This document shows positions 17,801 to 26,153 of a DNA stretch of 64,000 bases, one piece after another; the first letter of the stretch is position 1, and every line of letters begins with the position of its first letter. The notes below the pieces were generated by a model. The model was not told where the DNA came from. It saw nothing but the letters and a program-made list of their open reading frames with translations, and ran no database searches. Location of the stretch: contig NZ_JABWRP020000014.1 in NCBI RefSeq assembly GCF_014269035.2, positions 62,001-126,000 on the forward strand. The letters are read 5' to 3'. Origin of the DNA: Pseudomonas vlassakiae (GTDB lineage: Bacteria > Pseudomonadota > Gammaproteobacteria > Pseudomonadales > Pseudomonadaceae). The translations under genes and the position numbers were made by a program.

Positions 17801-20800
17801 AGCCGGAGGTGTAGATCACGTAGGCCAGATGGCGTGCAGTCAGGCCTGCAACCACCGGGTTGTCGGCAGGCTGATCGCCCCAGCTCGGAAAATCCAGGTC
17901 GATGATCTGGCCGGCACTCGGCACCTGGCGAGTCGCGCCATGCACCAGTACCGCCACGGGTGCGCTGTCGCTGAGCATGTGCCGCACGCGCTCGGCTGGA
18001 TAATCCGGGTCCACTGGCACGTAAGCGCCACCGGCCTTGAGGATCGCCAGCAGCCCGACCACCATCGACAAGCCACGTTCGACACAGATCGCCACGCGAT
18101 CGTCCGGTTTCACACCCAAGGCAATCAGATGATGCGCCAGGCGGTTGGCCTGTTCGTTGAGCTGGCGATAGGTCAGTTCGCCCTCTTCCGCCCGCACGGC
18201 AAGCGCATCTGGCGCCCTCGCCACCTGCGCCTCGATCAGGCCATGCAAGGTCCGCTCAAGGTTGTAATCCACAACGGTGTCATTGAACTCATGCAACAAC
18301 CGCTTGCGCTCATCGGCATGCGGCAACCCGGTACGGGCCGGCACGGCGTGCCCGCCTTCGGCGAAGGTCCACAGCAACTGCTGCAGATAGCCCGCATAAC
18401 GTTCGACGGTGCTCCGCTCGAACAGCGCGGTGGCAAACACGATACCGCCGCTGAAGCCATCGGCGCCTTCGCCCATGCTCAGGCTGAGGTCGAACTTGGC
18501 GATACGTGCCTGCCCGCCCAGCGCGGTTACCGCCAGCTCGCCCAGCTGCAGGATCTGGTGCCCGGGCGCTGCATCCCAATCCAGCGACACCTGGTACAGC
18601 GGCGTATGCGCCAGGCTGCGCTGCGGGCGCACGGCTTCGACCACCTGCTCGAAAGGCAGGTCCTGATGCGCCTGGGCGTCCAGCAGTGCCGCCTTGACCC
18701 GCGCCAGCAACGTGGCCACATCCGGTGTGCCTGACGTGTCCACACGCACGGCAATGGAATTGACGAACATGCCGATCAGCCCATCGACCTCGGCCTGACG
18801 GCGGTTGGCCAAGGGTGAGCCGATCACCACTTCGTCCTGGCCGGCCAGGCGTGTCAGCAACACCGCCCAGGCTGCCATGAACAGCATGTATGGCGTCACC
18901 CCTTGAGCCCGGCACACGGCTTTGAGCTCATCACTCAGGCGCGAATCCAGGCGGATCGCAACGCTGTCACCGGCATAGTCCTGGCGTTCCGGTCGCGGCC
19001 GGTCCCAGGGCAGACTGACCAGGCTCGGCGCTCCCGCCAGCTGCTCACGCCAGTAATCAGCCTGGCGCTGCAAAGCGTCTGCGCTCAGCCAGCGGCGCTG
19101 CCACAAGGCGTAATCCAGGTACTGCACCGGCAATGCCGGCAGCGGGTCGTCGCGATCGGCGCTGAACGCCTCATACAGCTGGCCCAGTTCACCCAGCAGC
19201 ACACCCAGCGACCAGCCATCGGCCACCAGATGGTGCACAGTCAGCAGCAGAACATGATGGTCCTCGGCCCGCTGCAGCAGGTGACCGCGAATCGGCAGCT
19301 CATGCTGCAGCGCAAAGGGCTTGCTGGCTGCCTGCTCGACCCACCGCGCCAGCGCTCGATCATCAAGTTCACGCACCTCTTCGCTGGCCAGCTGGAAGCC
19401 ACGGGCGTCCGCAGCCAGCACCACCCGCGGCTCGCCATCCTGCTCTACAAAGTGGCTGCGCAGGCTCTCGTGACGCTCGATCACCCGCCGCAATGCCCGC
19501 TCCAGCGCCAGCGCGTCCAGGGCGCCGCGCAACTGCAGGCCCACGGGGATGTGGTAGGCAGCGCTGCCCTCGCTCATCTGTGCCAGGAACCACAAACGCT
19601 GCTGGGCGAACGACAACGGCAGGCTACCCAGCCGGGGCGCCGGCTGGATCTCTGGCAAGGCGCGTTCAGCGTGGCGGCCCAGGCTGGCCGCGACCGCTGC
19701 CAGGCGGTCATCGGCAAACAGCTCGCCCAGCGCCAGCTCCAGGCCCAGGCGTTGGCGGACCTGGGCCAGCATGCGCATGGCCAGCAGCGAATGGCCGCCC
19801 AGCTCGAAAAAGCGGTCCTGTCGACCAACCTGCTGCCGTTGCAGTAATTCGCCCCACAGCTCGGCCAGCACGGTTTCGCGCTCGCCTTGCGGCGCCTCAT
19901 AGGCGGCTGTGGCAAAGTCTTGCGGGCCAGGTTGCGGTAGCGCCTTGTGGTCAACCTTGCCATTGTTGGTCAGCGGCATGCGCGCCAGCCTCACATAGGC
20001 GCCCGGCACCATGTAGTCAGGCAGGCGCCCGCGCAGGTAACCGTGCAGGGTGCTGGCGTCGAGCCCTGCATCGTGACAGGTGAACCAGGCAACCAGGCGC
20101 AACGGCCCTTGCCCGTCGGGCAGCGCCAGGACTTGCACATCGCCAATGCCTGGGCACTGCGACAGCTGCTGGCGGATCTCCCCCAACTCGATGCGAAAAC
20201 CGCGGATCTTCACCTGATCGTCATTGCGCCCCAGGCATTCCAGCTGGCCGTCAGGCAGCCAGCGCACCAGGTCGCCGGTGCGATAGAGCCTGGCCCCTGG
20301 CTGCTGGCTGAACGGGTCGTCGATGAAGCGCTCGGCGGTGAGCTCAGGCCGGTTGTGATACCCCACTGCCACGCCATCGCCGCCGATGTACAGCTCGCCG
20401 ATCACCCCACGCGGCACCAGCTGGCGATAGGCATCGAGCACATACACCTGGGTGTTGCCGATAGGTCGGCCAATCGGCACCTGCACGGCATCCGGCGCCA
20501 GCCCCTGAACGGCAGCGGTCACGGCGAAGGTCGTGGTCTCGGTCGGCCCGTAGCCATTGATCAGGCGCAGGGCCGGCGCACGCCCCAGCAAGGCGCGAAA
20601 CGCCGTCGGCTCGGCACGCTCGCCACCGGTGATGAGGATGCGCAGGCCAGCCAGGGCATCGGATATCAGCTGGACGTACTGGTTGAACAGCGCCGTGGTC
20701 AGGAACAGCACGGTGATACCGTCGTCCAGCAGCGCCCTGGCAAAACGCTGCGGGTCGACCAGGGTCGGGTGATCGATCACCCGCACCTGCCCGCCATTGA

Positions 20801-23800
20801 GCAGCGCGGCCCAGACGTCCATGGTGCTGGCATCGAACGCGGGGTTGGAGGCAAAGGCGATGCGGTCCAGGGCATTGAAGTCGGCGTAGCCATTGTTCAG
20901 CACCAGGCGGGCAATGCCGCGATGCGGCACGCACACCCCCTTCGGCTGGCCGGTGGTGCCCGAGGTGTACATCACGTAGGCCGTGCTGCCGCCATCCTGC
21001 GCCAGGCTCGGGTTATGCCCGGCTTGCACGGCTGACGCCAGTCTATCGAGGTCCAGCCGGGGCACTGTAAAGCCTGCCTGGGTACCGGCTTGCGTCAGCA
21101 GCATCACGGCCTGGCAGTCTTCGACCATGAAGGCTTGCCGCTCCACCGGCGCATGGATGTCCAAGGGTACGTATACCGCCGCGCACTTGAGCACCGCCAG
21201 TTGCGCCACCAGCAAGGGCAGCGAGCGCGGCAGCAGGATCGCCACGCAGGCGCCGGGGGCCACGCCCTCGGCGATCAGGTAATGGGCCAGGCGGTTAGCC
21301 TGCAGGTTGAGCTCGCCATAGCTGAGCGCCTGTTGCCCATGCACGGCCGCCAAGGCCTGGGGATGACGGGCTGCGCGCTGTTCGAACAGGCGTGTCACGC
21401 TCAACTCGCGGGGGTAATCCGCTGTGGTCGCATTGAAGCTGTGCAGCAGGGTCTGGCGTTCTTCCTCGCCCACCAGGCCAACCTCTGCCAACGGCGCCTG
21501 GTCGTTGCCGACCATGGCCCACAGCAGCGTATCGAAATAGCCAAGGTAACGGCGCACGGTCGGCTCGTCGAACAATGCCGTGGCGTAGTCCAGGCTGCCA
21601 GCCACAACGTCGCCATGCTCCGCCAGGTTCAGGGTGAGGTCGAACTTGGCCACTTGCAGGCTCTGTTCCACGGCTTCGAGCTGCACGCCCTGCAGCTGCA
21701 AGGCGGCGCCCTGGGTAGCCTGCCAGTTCAGGGTCGCCTGGAACAGCGGGGTATGGCCCAGGCTGCGGGAGGGCCGGACGATTTCCACCACCTGCTCGAA
21801 CGGCAGGTCCTGGTGTGCCTGGGCGGCCAGCACACGGGCCTTGACCTGCCCGAGCAACGCCTCGGTGGTGCTTGCCGAGCCGGTGTCGATGCGCATGGCC
21901 AGGGTGTTGACGAACAACCCCGCCAGGGCTTCCAGCTCAACATGGCCACGGCCGGCCACCGGGCAGCCGATCACGACCTCGCCCTGGCCGGACAACCTGG
22001 CCAGCAACGCCGCCCAGGCACCCAGCACCGTCATGTACAGGGTCACCCCGTGGCGCTGGGCCAGGGTGCGCAATGCAGCGCTCAGGCGCGGGGCCAACTG
22101 CAACGGCACGCTGGCCCCGGCGAAGTCCTGGCGCTCGGGCCTTGGCCGGTCGGTTGGCAGTTTCAACAACGTCGGCGCACCGTCCAGCGCCTCACGCCAG
22201 TAATCGGCCTGGCGCTGCAACTGCTCCCCGGCCAACCAGCGCCGCTGCCACACCGCGTAGTCGCCGTACTGGATGGCCAGGGCCGGCAGCGGATCAGCCA
22301 GGCCTTGGCACAGGGCCGGGTACAGGGCGCTAAGCTCGCGCGTCAGTACCCCCAGCGACCAGCCGTCGGCAACGATATGGTGCACGGTCACTGCCAGCAC
22401 ATGGTGTTCGGCGCCCAGACGCAGCAGGCGGGCGCGCAACATCGGGCCGTGGGCCAGGTCGAAAGGCCTGCCGGCTTCCTCGCGCAGCTTGCCGGGCAAA
22501 TCCGCCAGGGCAATCTCCTCGCGCAGGAACCACCCCGCGCCGGCGGTGGTGCCGATGATCACTTCGGCGCTGTCATCACGCGGCACGAAATGGCTGCGCA
22601 GGGTTTCATGGCGCTCGACGATGCGCAGCAAGGCGCACTCCAGCGCGTCGTCGTCCAGCGGCCCGCGCAGGCCCAGGGCAAGCGGCACGTTGTAGGCCTG
22701 GCTGCCACCTTCCATCTGCGCCAGGAACCACAACCGCTGCTGGGCGAACGACATCGGCAACGGTTGATCGCGCGGTACCGGCACGATCGCTGGCAGCGCG
22801 CAGCGCCCGGCACCGGCCAGCACCTCGGCCACCGCGGCCAGTTCGGCATTGGCGAACAGCTCGGCCAGGGTCAGCTCCACGCCCAGGCGCAGGCGGACCT
22901 GCGAAACCATGCGCATGGCCAGCAGCGAATGCCCACCGAGGCTGAAAAAGTGGTCACGCCGCCCTACCCGCTCGACCTGCAGCAGCTCGGCCCAGATCAG
23001 CGCCAGGGCCTGTTCCAGCTCGCCTTGCGGGGGCTCGTAACCGGGCTCGTACAGTGCCGTACGCTCGGGTCTGGGCAAGGCGCGACGGTCGAGTTTGCCG
23101 TTGGCCGTCAGTGGCAGCACCGGCAACGCCACGAACGCCACCGGCACCATGTATGCCGGCAGGTGTGCCTGCAACTGCGCACGCAGGCTTTCGGGGGTCG
23201 CCGCTTCGACGTCGGGCTGGGGCGTGAAATACGCCACCAGGCGCGGCTGGCCGGGTTGGTCCTCACGGGCCAGGACCACGGCCTCGTTGATACCCGGCAG
23301 GCTTGCAAGGCGGCTCTCGATCTCGCCCAGTTCGATGCGCACCCCGCGGATCTTCACCTGGTCGTCGTTGCGCCCGATGTACTCAAGGGTGCCATCGGCC
23401 AGCCAGCGCACCAGGTCGCCGCTGCGGTACATGCGACCACCGGCGCTGAACGGGTCATCGAGAAAGCGCTCGGCCGTCAGCGTAGGCCGGTTGAGGTAAC
23501 CGCGGGCGACCCCGGCACCGCCGATGTAAAGCTCGCCGGCGACCCCCAGCGCCACCGGTTGCCGCCGCTCGTCGAGCACGTACAAGCGCGCATTGGCCAC
23601 CGGGCGACCGATATGCAGCACCTCGCCCGCTTCAACCACGCCGGAGCTGGCCACCACGGTGGTTTCGGTCGGGCCGTAGTTGTTGACCACGGCAAAGCGT
23701 TGGGTACGGTTGAACTGGCGCAGCCGGTCACCGCCGATCAGCAGGGTGCGCAGGGTCGGGTGTTCAAGCTGATGGCTGAAGGCATATTCAGCCACCGGGG

Positions 23801-26153
23801 TGGGCAGGAAGCTCACATCCAGTGGCTGGCTGCACCACCAGGCAAGCATGGCGTCGAGGTCTTCATGGCCTTCGGCCGGCGGCGCCAGGTGCAACGTGGC
23901 CCCGGCGCACAGCGCCGGCCAGGTTTCCCAGGCCATGGCGTCGAAACCGAAACCCGCCAGGCACGAGGTGTGGCGGCCCCGGCACAGGTCGAACGCGCGG
24001 CAATGCCAGTCGACCAGATTGTTGACGGCACGGTGCTCGACCATTACCCCTTTGGGCTGGCCGGTGGAGCCTGAGGTGTAGATGACATAGGCCAGGTGGC
24101 TCGCCCCCAATGCTGCCACACTCGGGTTGCTGGCATTGGCCGGCCAGTCGGGCTGGTCCAGCAACAGCACCGGCACCTCGACAGCCCCCAGGCGCCTGCG
24201 CAGCGCCTGCTGGGTCAGCACCACCACGGGGGCACTGTCGTCCAGCACATAGTGCACCCGCTCATCCGGGTGCGCCGGGTCGATGGGCACATAGCCGGCG
24301 CCAGCCTTGAGCACGGCCAACAGCCCGACCAAGGTTTCCAGGCCACGACGGGCAAGCAACGCCACGCGATCATCCGGGCGCACGCCCAGCGCGATCAGCC
24401 GGTGGGCCAAGGCGTTGGCCTGGCAGTTGAGCTCGGCATAGCTCAGTGCTTGCTGGCCGCAGGTGGCGGCAATCGTGGCCGGGTGCGCTTGCGCCTGGGC
24501 TTCGATGCGCTGATGCAGGGTGAGAGTCGCCGCAAAATCGCTCGGGTCGCCATTGAATGCCTCCAGCAGTGCATGGCGCTCGCTGTCTGGCAGCATTGGC
24601 AGCGCCAGCACCTCGGCCTGGGGCGCCTGCAGCAGGCTTTGCAAGGTCTGCTGCAGGTAGCTGCAGACCCGTTCGGCCGGCACCTCGGGGTTGGCCAGTA
24701 GTGTCAGGCGGAAACCTTCGCCGAGGTCATCGACACTCAAGGTCAGTGGGTAGTTGGTGGCCTCGGCGGAGTCGACGATATCGATACCCGCCAGCGCGGC
24801 CCGTCGTGGTTCGTCGCTGGCCACGGCGCTGTGGCGATAGTTGAGCAGCGCATTGAACAGCGGCGCCGGGGCAGCCACGCCGCTGCAACGTTGGGCCAGG
24901 GCCAGGGGCGCATGCTCATGCCGCATCAGCGCACTCAGGCGCTGGTGCGTGGCGCGGATCGCCGTCGGCACGTCGTTGTCAGCCAGGTCGATCCGCAGCG
25001 GCAGGGTATTGATGAATATGCCCAGCGCCCGATCGGTGGCTTCGGCGCCGAGCAGGCGGCCCATCAGCACCGTACCGAACACCACTCGCTCGCGCCCGGT
25101 CAGCCCCCCCAGCACCCGCCCCCAGGCCAGGTGAAACACGCTGGCGACGCTCACGCCAATGCTGCGGGCGTAGGCACGCAAGCGCTGGCACAGCGCCAAC
25201 GGCAGGTCGAGCCTGTGTTCGCGAGGGGGCTGACCCTCCCCTTGTACATCCTGGATGTCATACGCCAGGGTCGCTTCATCGATGTCACCCAGCATCTCGC
25301 GGAAGAACGCCTCATGCTGCGCTTCGCTGACACCGAGTACCGCCTGGGCCACATAGTTGCGAAACGGCACCGGTGTGCCGAGGTGTTGTTCTTCGCCAGC
25401 GAGGAAGGCGATCAGCTCATGGCGCACGACCTCCAGAGCACTGTGGTCCATGGCGATATGGTGGAACTGCAGGGTGGCACTGAGCCTGCCATCGGCCTCG
25501 GGCGCCTCGCGCAGCAGGCGGATCAGCGGAGCCTGGGTCAGGTCGAGCCAGGCACGGCCGGGGTCGGTTGCGGGCAGGTCGAGCAGTTGCAGTTCAGCGC
25601 GCCGCCAAACCACCTGCAGTGGCGTTTCCAGCCCCTCCCAGTGCACCGAGGTGCGCAGGATGTCGTGCCGTTCGACGACCCCGCGCAGGGCTTCGGCGAA
25701 CGCTTGCAAGCGCGCTTCGCTGGCGAACACGAAGCGCGCCTGCATCACGTAGGGGTCGTGCCCGTTGGCACTGGCGTGGTGGAACAGCATGCCCGCCTGC
25801 AGCGGCGCCAGCGGGTAGATGTCCTGGACATTGGCGGCGCCTCCGGGAATCTCGGCGACCAGGCGGTCGAGGGTGTTCTGGTCCAGCTCGATCAGGTTGA
25901 GCAGGCCCGGGGTAATCCGCGTGCAGTCGGGCGGGATCAGGTTGTCCGGCGCGGATACCGTGCCTTGTTTCAGGGCAACGTATTCACCGCTTTCGAGCAG
26001 TGCCACCAGCGCCGGCTTATGCTCGCGCAGGCGCGCCACCAGGGCGGCATCGGTCAGCGCCTGGCGGTTGCCCTGAACCACCAGCTGGCCGTCCTTGAGC
26101 GCCAGCTGCACGTTGTTGGCCGAAAGTGTTGCCAAGAGTTGATTGATACTCAC
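14826..26153 (-). CDS. Lipopeptide synthetase 3 (modules 10-12 plus tandem thioesterase), PsoC-like
   Basis: A 3775-residue nonribosomal peptide synthetase. Layout: TubC-type docking region (residues 1-60), C-A-T (T Ser about 1076), C-A-T (about 2121), C-A-T (about 3166), TE1 (GWSFGG, about 3291) and TE2 (GHSFGG, about 3579). The first C is of the dual epimerising type (PLAPLQAGMLFHH; HHIAMDH). The other two are ordinary LCL domains (SFAQQRLWFLAQM; HHIVADGWS), so residue 9 is predicted D and residues 10-12 L. Specificity residues read by eye are DAWFLGNVVK (Leu10), DAMFIGGTFK (Val/Ile11) and DVWHLSLVDK (Ser12). The tandem TE should release the peptide as a lactone. The GTG start at 26153 overlaps the stop of synthetase 2 (GTGA). 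The order and residues match putisolvin synthetase PsoC, but identity was not computed. Confidence 0.93.
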   Translation of the reverse strand: MSINQLLATLSANNVQLALKDGQLVVQGNRQALTDAALVARLREHKPALVALLESGEYVALKQGTVSAPDNLIPPDCTRITPGLLNLIELDQNTLDRLVAEIPGGAANVQDIYPLAPLQAGMLFHHASANGHDPYVMQARFVFASEARLQAFAEALRGVVERHDILRTSVHWEGLETPLQVVWRRAELQLLDLPATDPGRAWLDLTQAPLIRLLREAPEADGRLSATLQFHHIAMDHSALEVVRHELIAFLAGEEQHLGTPVPFRNYVAQAVLGVSEAQHEAFFREMLGDIDEATLAYDIQDVQGEGQPPREHRLDLPLALCQRLRAYARSIGVSVASVFHLAWGRVLGGLTGRERVVFGTVLMGRLLGAEATDRALGIFINTLPLRIDLADNDVPTAIRATHQRLSALMRHEHAPLALAQRCSGVAAPAPLFNALLNYRHSAVASDEPRRAALAGIDIVDSAEATNYPLTLSVDDLGEGFRLTLLANPEVPAERVCSYLQQTLQSLLQAPQAEVLALPMLPDSERHALLEAFNGDPSDFAATLTLHQRIEAQAQAHPATIAATCGQQALSYAELNCQANALAHRLIALGVRPDDRVALLARRGLETLVGLLAVLKAGAGYVPIDPAHPDERVHYVLDDSAPVVVLTQQALRRRLGAVEVPVLLLDQPDWPANASNPSVAALGASHLAYVIYTSGSTGQPKGVMVEHRAVNNLVDWHCRAFDLCRGRHTSCLAGFGFDAMAWETWPALCAGATLHLAPPAEGHEDLDAMLAWWCSQPLDVSFLPTPVAEYAFSHQLEHPTLRTLLIGGDRLRQFNRTQRFAVVNNYGPTETTVVASSGVVEAGEVLHIGRPVANARLYVLDERRQPVALGVAGELYIGGAGVARGYLNRPTLTAERFLDDPFSAGGRMYRSGDLVRWLADGTLEYIGRNDDQVKIRGVRIELGEIESRLASLPGINEAVVLAREDQPGQPRLVAYFTPQPDVEAATPESLRAQLQAHLPAYMVPVAFVALPVLPLTANGKLDRRALPRPERTALYEPGYEPPQGELEQALALIWAELLQVERVGRRDHFFSLGGHSLLAMRMVSQVRLRLGVELTLAELFANAELAAVAEVLAGAGRCALPAIVPVPRDQPLPMSFAQQRLWFLAQMEGGSQAYNVPLALGLRGPLDDDALECALLRIVERHETLRSHFVPRDDSAEVIIGTTAGAGWFLREEIALADLPGKLREEAGRPFDLAHGPMLRARLLRLGAEHHVLAVTVHHIVADGWSLGVLTRELSALYPALCQGLADPLPALAIQYGDYAVWQRRWLAGEQLQRQADYWREALDGAPTLLKLPTDRPRPERQDFAGASVPLQLAPRLSAALRTLAQRHGVTLYMTVLGAWAALLARLSGQGEVVIGCPVAGRGHVELEALAGLFVNTLAMRIDTGSASTTEALLGQVKARVLAAQAHQDLPFEQVVEIVRPSRSLGHTPLFQATLNWQATQGAALQLQGVQLEAVEQSLQVAKFDLTLNLAEHGDVVAGSLDYATALFDEPTVRRYLGYFDTLLWAMVGNDQAPLAEVGLVGEEERQTLLHSFNATTADYPRELSVTRLFEQRAARHPQALAAVHGQQALSYGELNLQANRLAHYLIAEGVAPGACVAILLPRSLPLLVAQLAVLKCAAVYVPLDIHAPVERQAFMVEDCQAVMLLTQAGTQAGFTVPRLDLDRLASAVQAGHNPSLAQDGGSTAYVMYTSGTTGQPKGVCVPHRGIARLVLNNGYADFNALDRIAFASNPAFDASTMDVWAALLNGGQVRVIDHPTLVDPQRFARALLDDGITVLFLTTALFNQYVQLISDALAGLRILITGGERAEPTAFRALLGRAPALRLINGYGPTETTTFAVTAAVQGLAPDAVQVPIGRPIGNTQVYVLDAYRQLVPRGVIGELYIGGDGVAVGYHNRPELTAERFIDDPFSQQPGARLYRTGDLVRWLPDGQLECLGRNDDQVKIRGFRIELGEIRQQLSQCPGIGDVQVLALPDGQGPLRLVAWFTCHDAGLDASTLHGYLRGRLPDYMVPGAYVRLARMPLTNNGKVDHKALPQPGPQDFATAAYEAPQGERETVLAELWGELLQRQQVGRQDRFFELGGHSLLAMRMLAQVRQRLGLELALGELFADDRLAAVAASLGRHAERALPEIQPAPRLGSLPLSFAQQRLWFLAQMSEGSAAYHIPVGLQLRGALDALALERALRRVIERHESLRSHFVEQDGEPRVVLAADARGFQLASEEVRELDDRALARWVEQAASKPFALQHELPIRGHLLQRAEDHHVLLLTVHHLVADGWSLGVLLGELGQLYEAFSADRDDPLPALPVQYLDYALWQRRWLSADALQRQADYWREQLAGAPSLVSLPWDRPRPERQDYAGDSVAIRLDSRLSDELKAVCRAQGVTPYMLFMAAWAVLLTRLAGQDEVVIGSPLANRRQAEVDGLIGMFVNSIAVRVDTSGTPDVATLLARVKAALLDAQAHQDLPFEQVVEAVRPQRSLAHTPLYQVSLDWDAAPGHQILQLGELAVTALGGQARIAKFDLSLSMGEGADGFSGGIVFATALFERSTVERYAGYLQQLLWTFAEGGHAVPARTGLPHADERKRLLHEFNDTVVDYNLERTLHGLIEAQVARAPDALAVRAEEGELTYRQLNEQANRLAHHLIALGVKPDDRVAICVERGLSMVVGLLAILKAGGAYVPVDPDYPAERVRHMLSDSAPVAVLVHGATRQVPSAGQIIDLDFPSWGDQPADNPVVAGLTARHLAYVIYTSGSTGLPKGVMNEHAGVVNRLLWMQDAYGLTAEDVVLQKTPFSFDVSVWEFLWPLQTGASLVMARPGGHRDPEYLRQVIQSEGITTLHFVPSMLDVFLSSAATPAPTGTVQAVRRVLCSGEALPGSLVRRFHAQLPAVELHNLYGPTEAAVDVSAWHCLTAPDNTPIGKPIANTALYVLDSQGQPVPQGVAGELFIGGVQVARGYLNRAELTAERFIDDPFRPGGRLYRTGDLARHLPDGNLEYLGRNDDQVKIRGLRIELGEIQAGLTAIAGIKEAVVMARDQRLIAYYTGQPQAVEALRAALLAHLPEFMVPALFMHLDALPLSPNGKLDRKALPEPDAVQDRPYEAPQGETETLLAEIWCELLGLERVGRHDNFFELGGHSLAAIRLLDKLNKAHLSASINDVFQQPSLMALAALLDAGRAGQPQTVITVRADGAGTPLFLVHEFSGLDFYFPVLGQHLPGDFPVYGLPGVPHNQPQPRTLECLARYQVEQLRSVQPHGPYRLAGWSFGGVLAFEMASQLLGADEVVEFLGLIDSYAPRLADQGKARWQGPRALENQLLHNCMSFWRSQGEAGDAPLARLQELEAEQADFASLIARCREHHVLYGLWSSMSDAQLQHYFERELAHGYAMAHYRVAALNLPIHLFRAEQGSDGVSSLGWREALPGQVLLDIGVPGDHRSMMQDPHVAALGKAIGQALERLQPATGQAVHQPLVAIQSGQPGHAPVFCMPGAGDSVTSFVGLAEALGPDWPLYGLQARGLDGSSVPHSTVEAAAECHMRAIEALYPQGPLNLVGHSFGGWVAHAMAARFEAKGRQVRSLTLIDSEAPGEGGSCGRPYTFGEALEKLIQALQLSTGKALGIEPQAFAEASDDEQLRQLHAAMVRIGLLPARSSPRALDGTVRTFATALRTRYQPGLSYSGPAGLVLVDDPSLDLAGNAREQAAMRAGWRALMPQLALWQGPGDHFSILKVPDVFSLAAWWHDGQALQHGKVTP
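16650..18275 (-). repeat. Ser A-T cassette copy, module 12
   Basis: Nearly identical over long stretches to copies at 26285-27895 and 35745-37405. Similarity starts in the C-A linker (FNDT...TLHGLIEAQVAR) and stops in the T core at GGHSL, after which this copy continues differently (AAIRLLDKLN). Confidence 0.8.
17483..17512. repeat. REP remnant in the module 12 A domain
   Basis: CCCTGTGGGAGCGGG, a REP tail without its central palindrome, lies in frame and is followed by GGTGGCTGCGG. It occupies the same alignment position as the full REP in module 6. Confidence 0.6.

Noticed and set aside
21090..24074. Plus-strand open frame of about 994 codons opposite synthetase 3
   Set aside because: Shadow of conserved NRPS domains.
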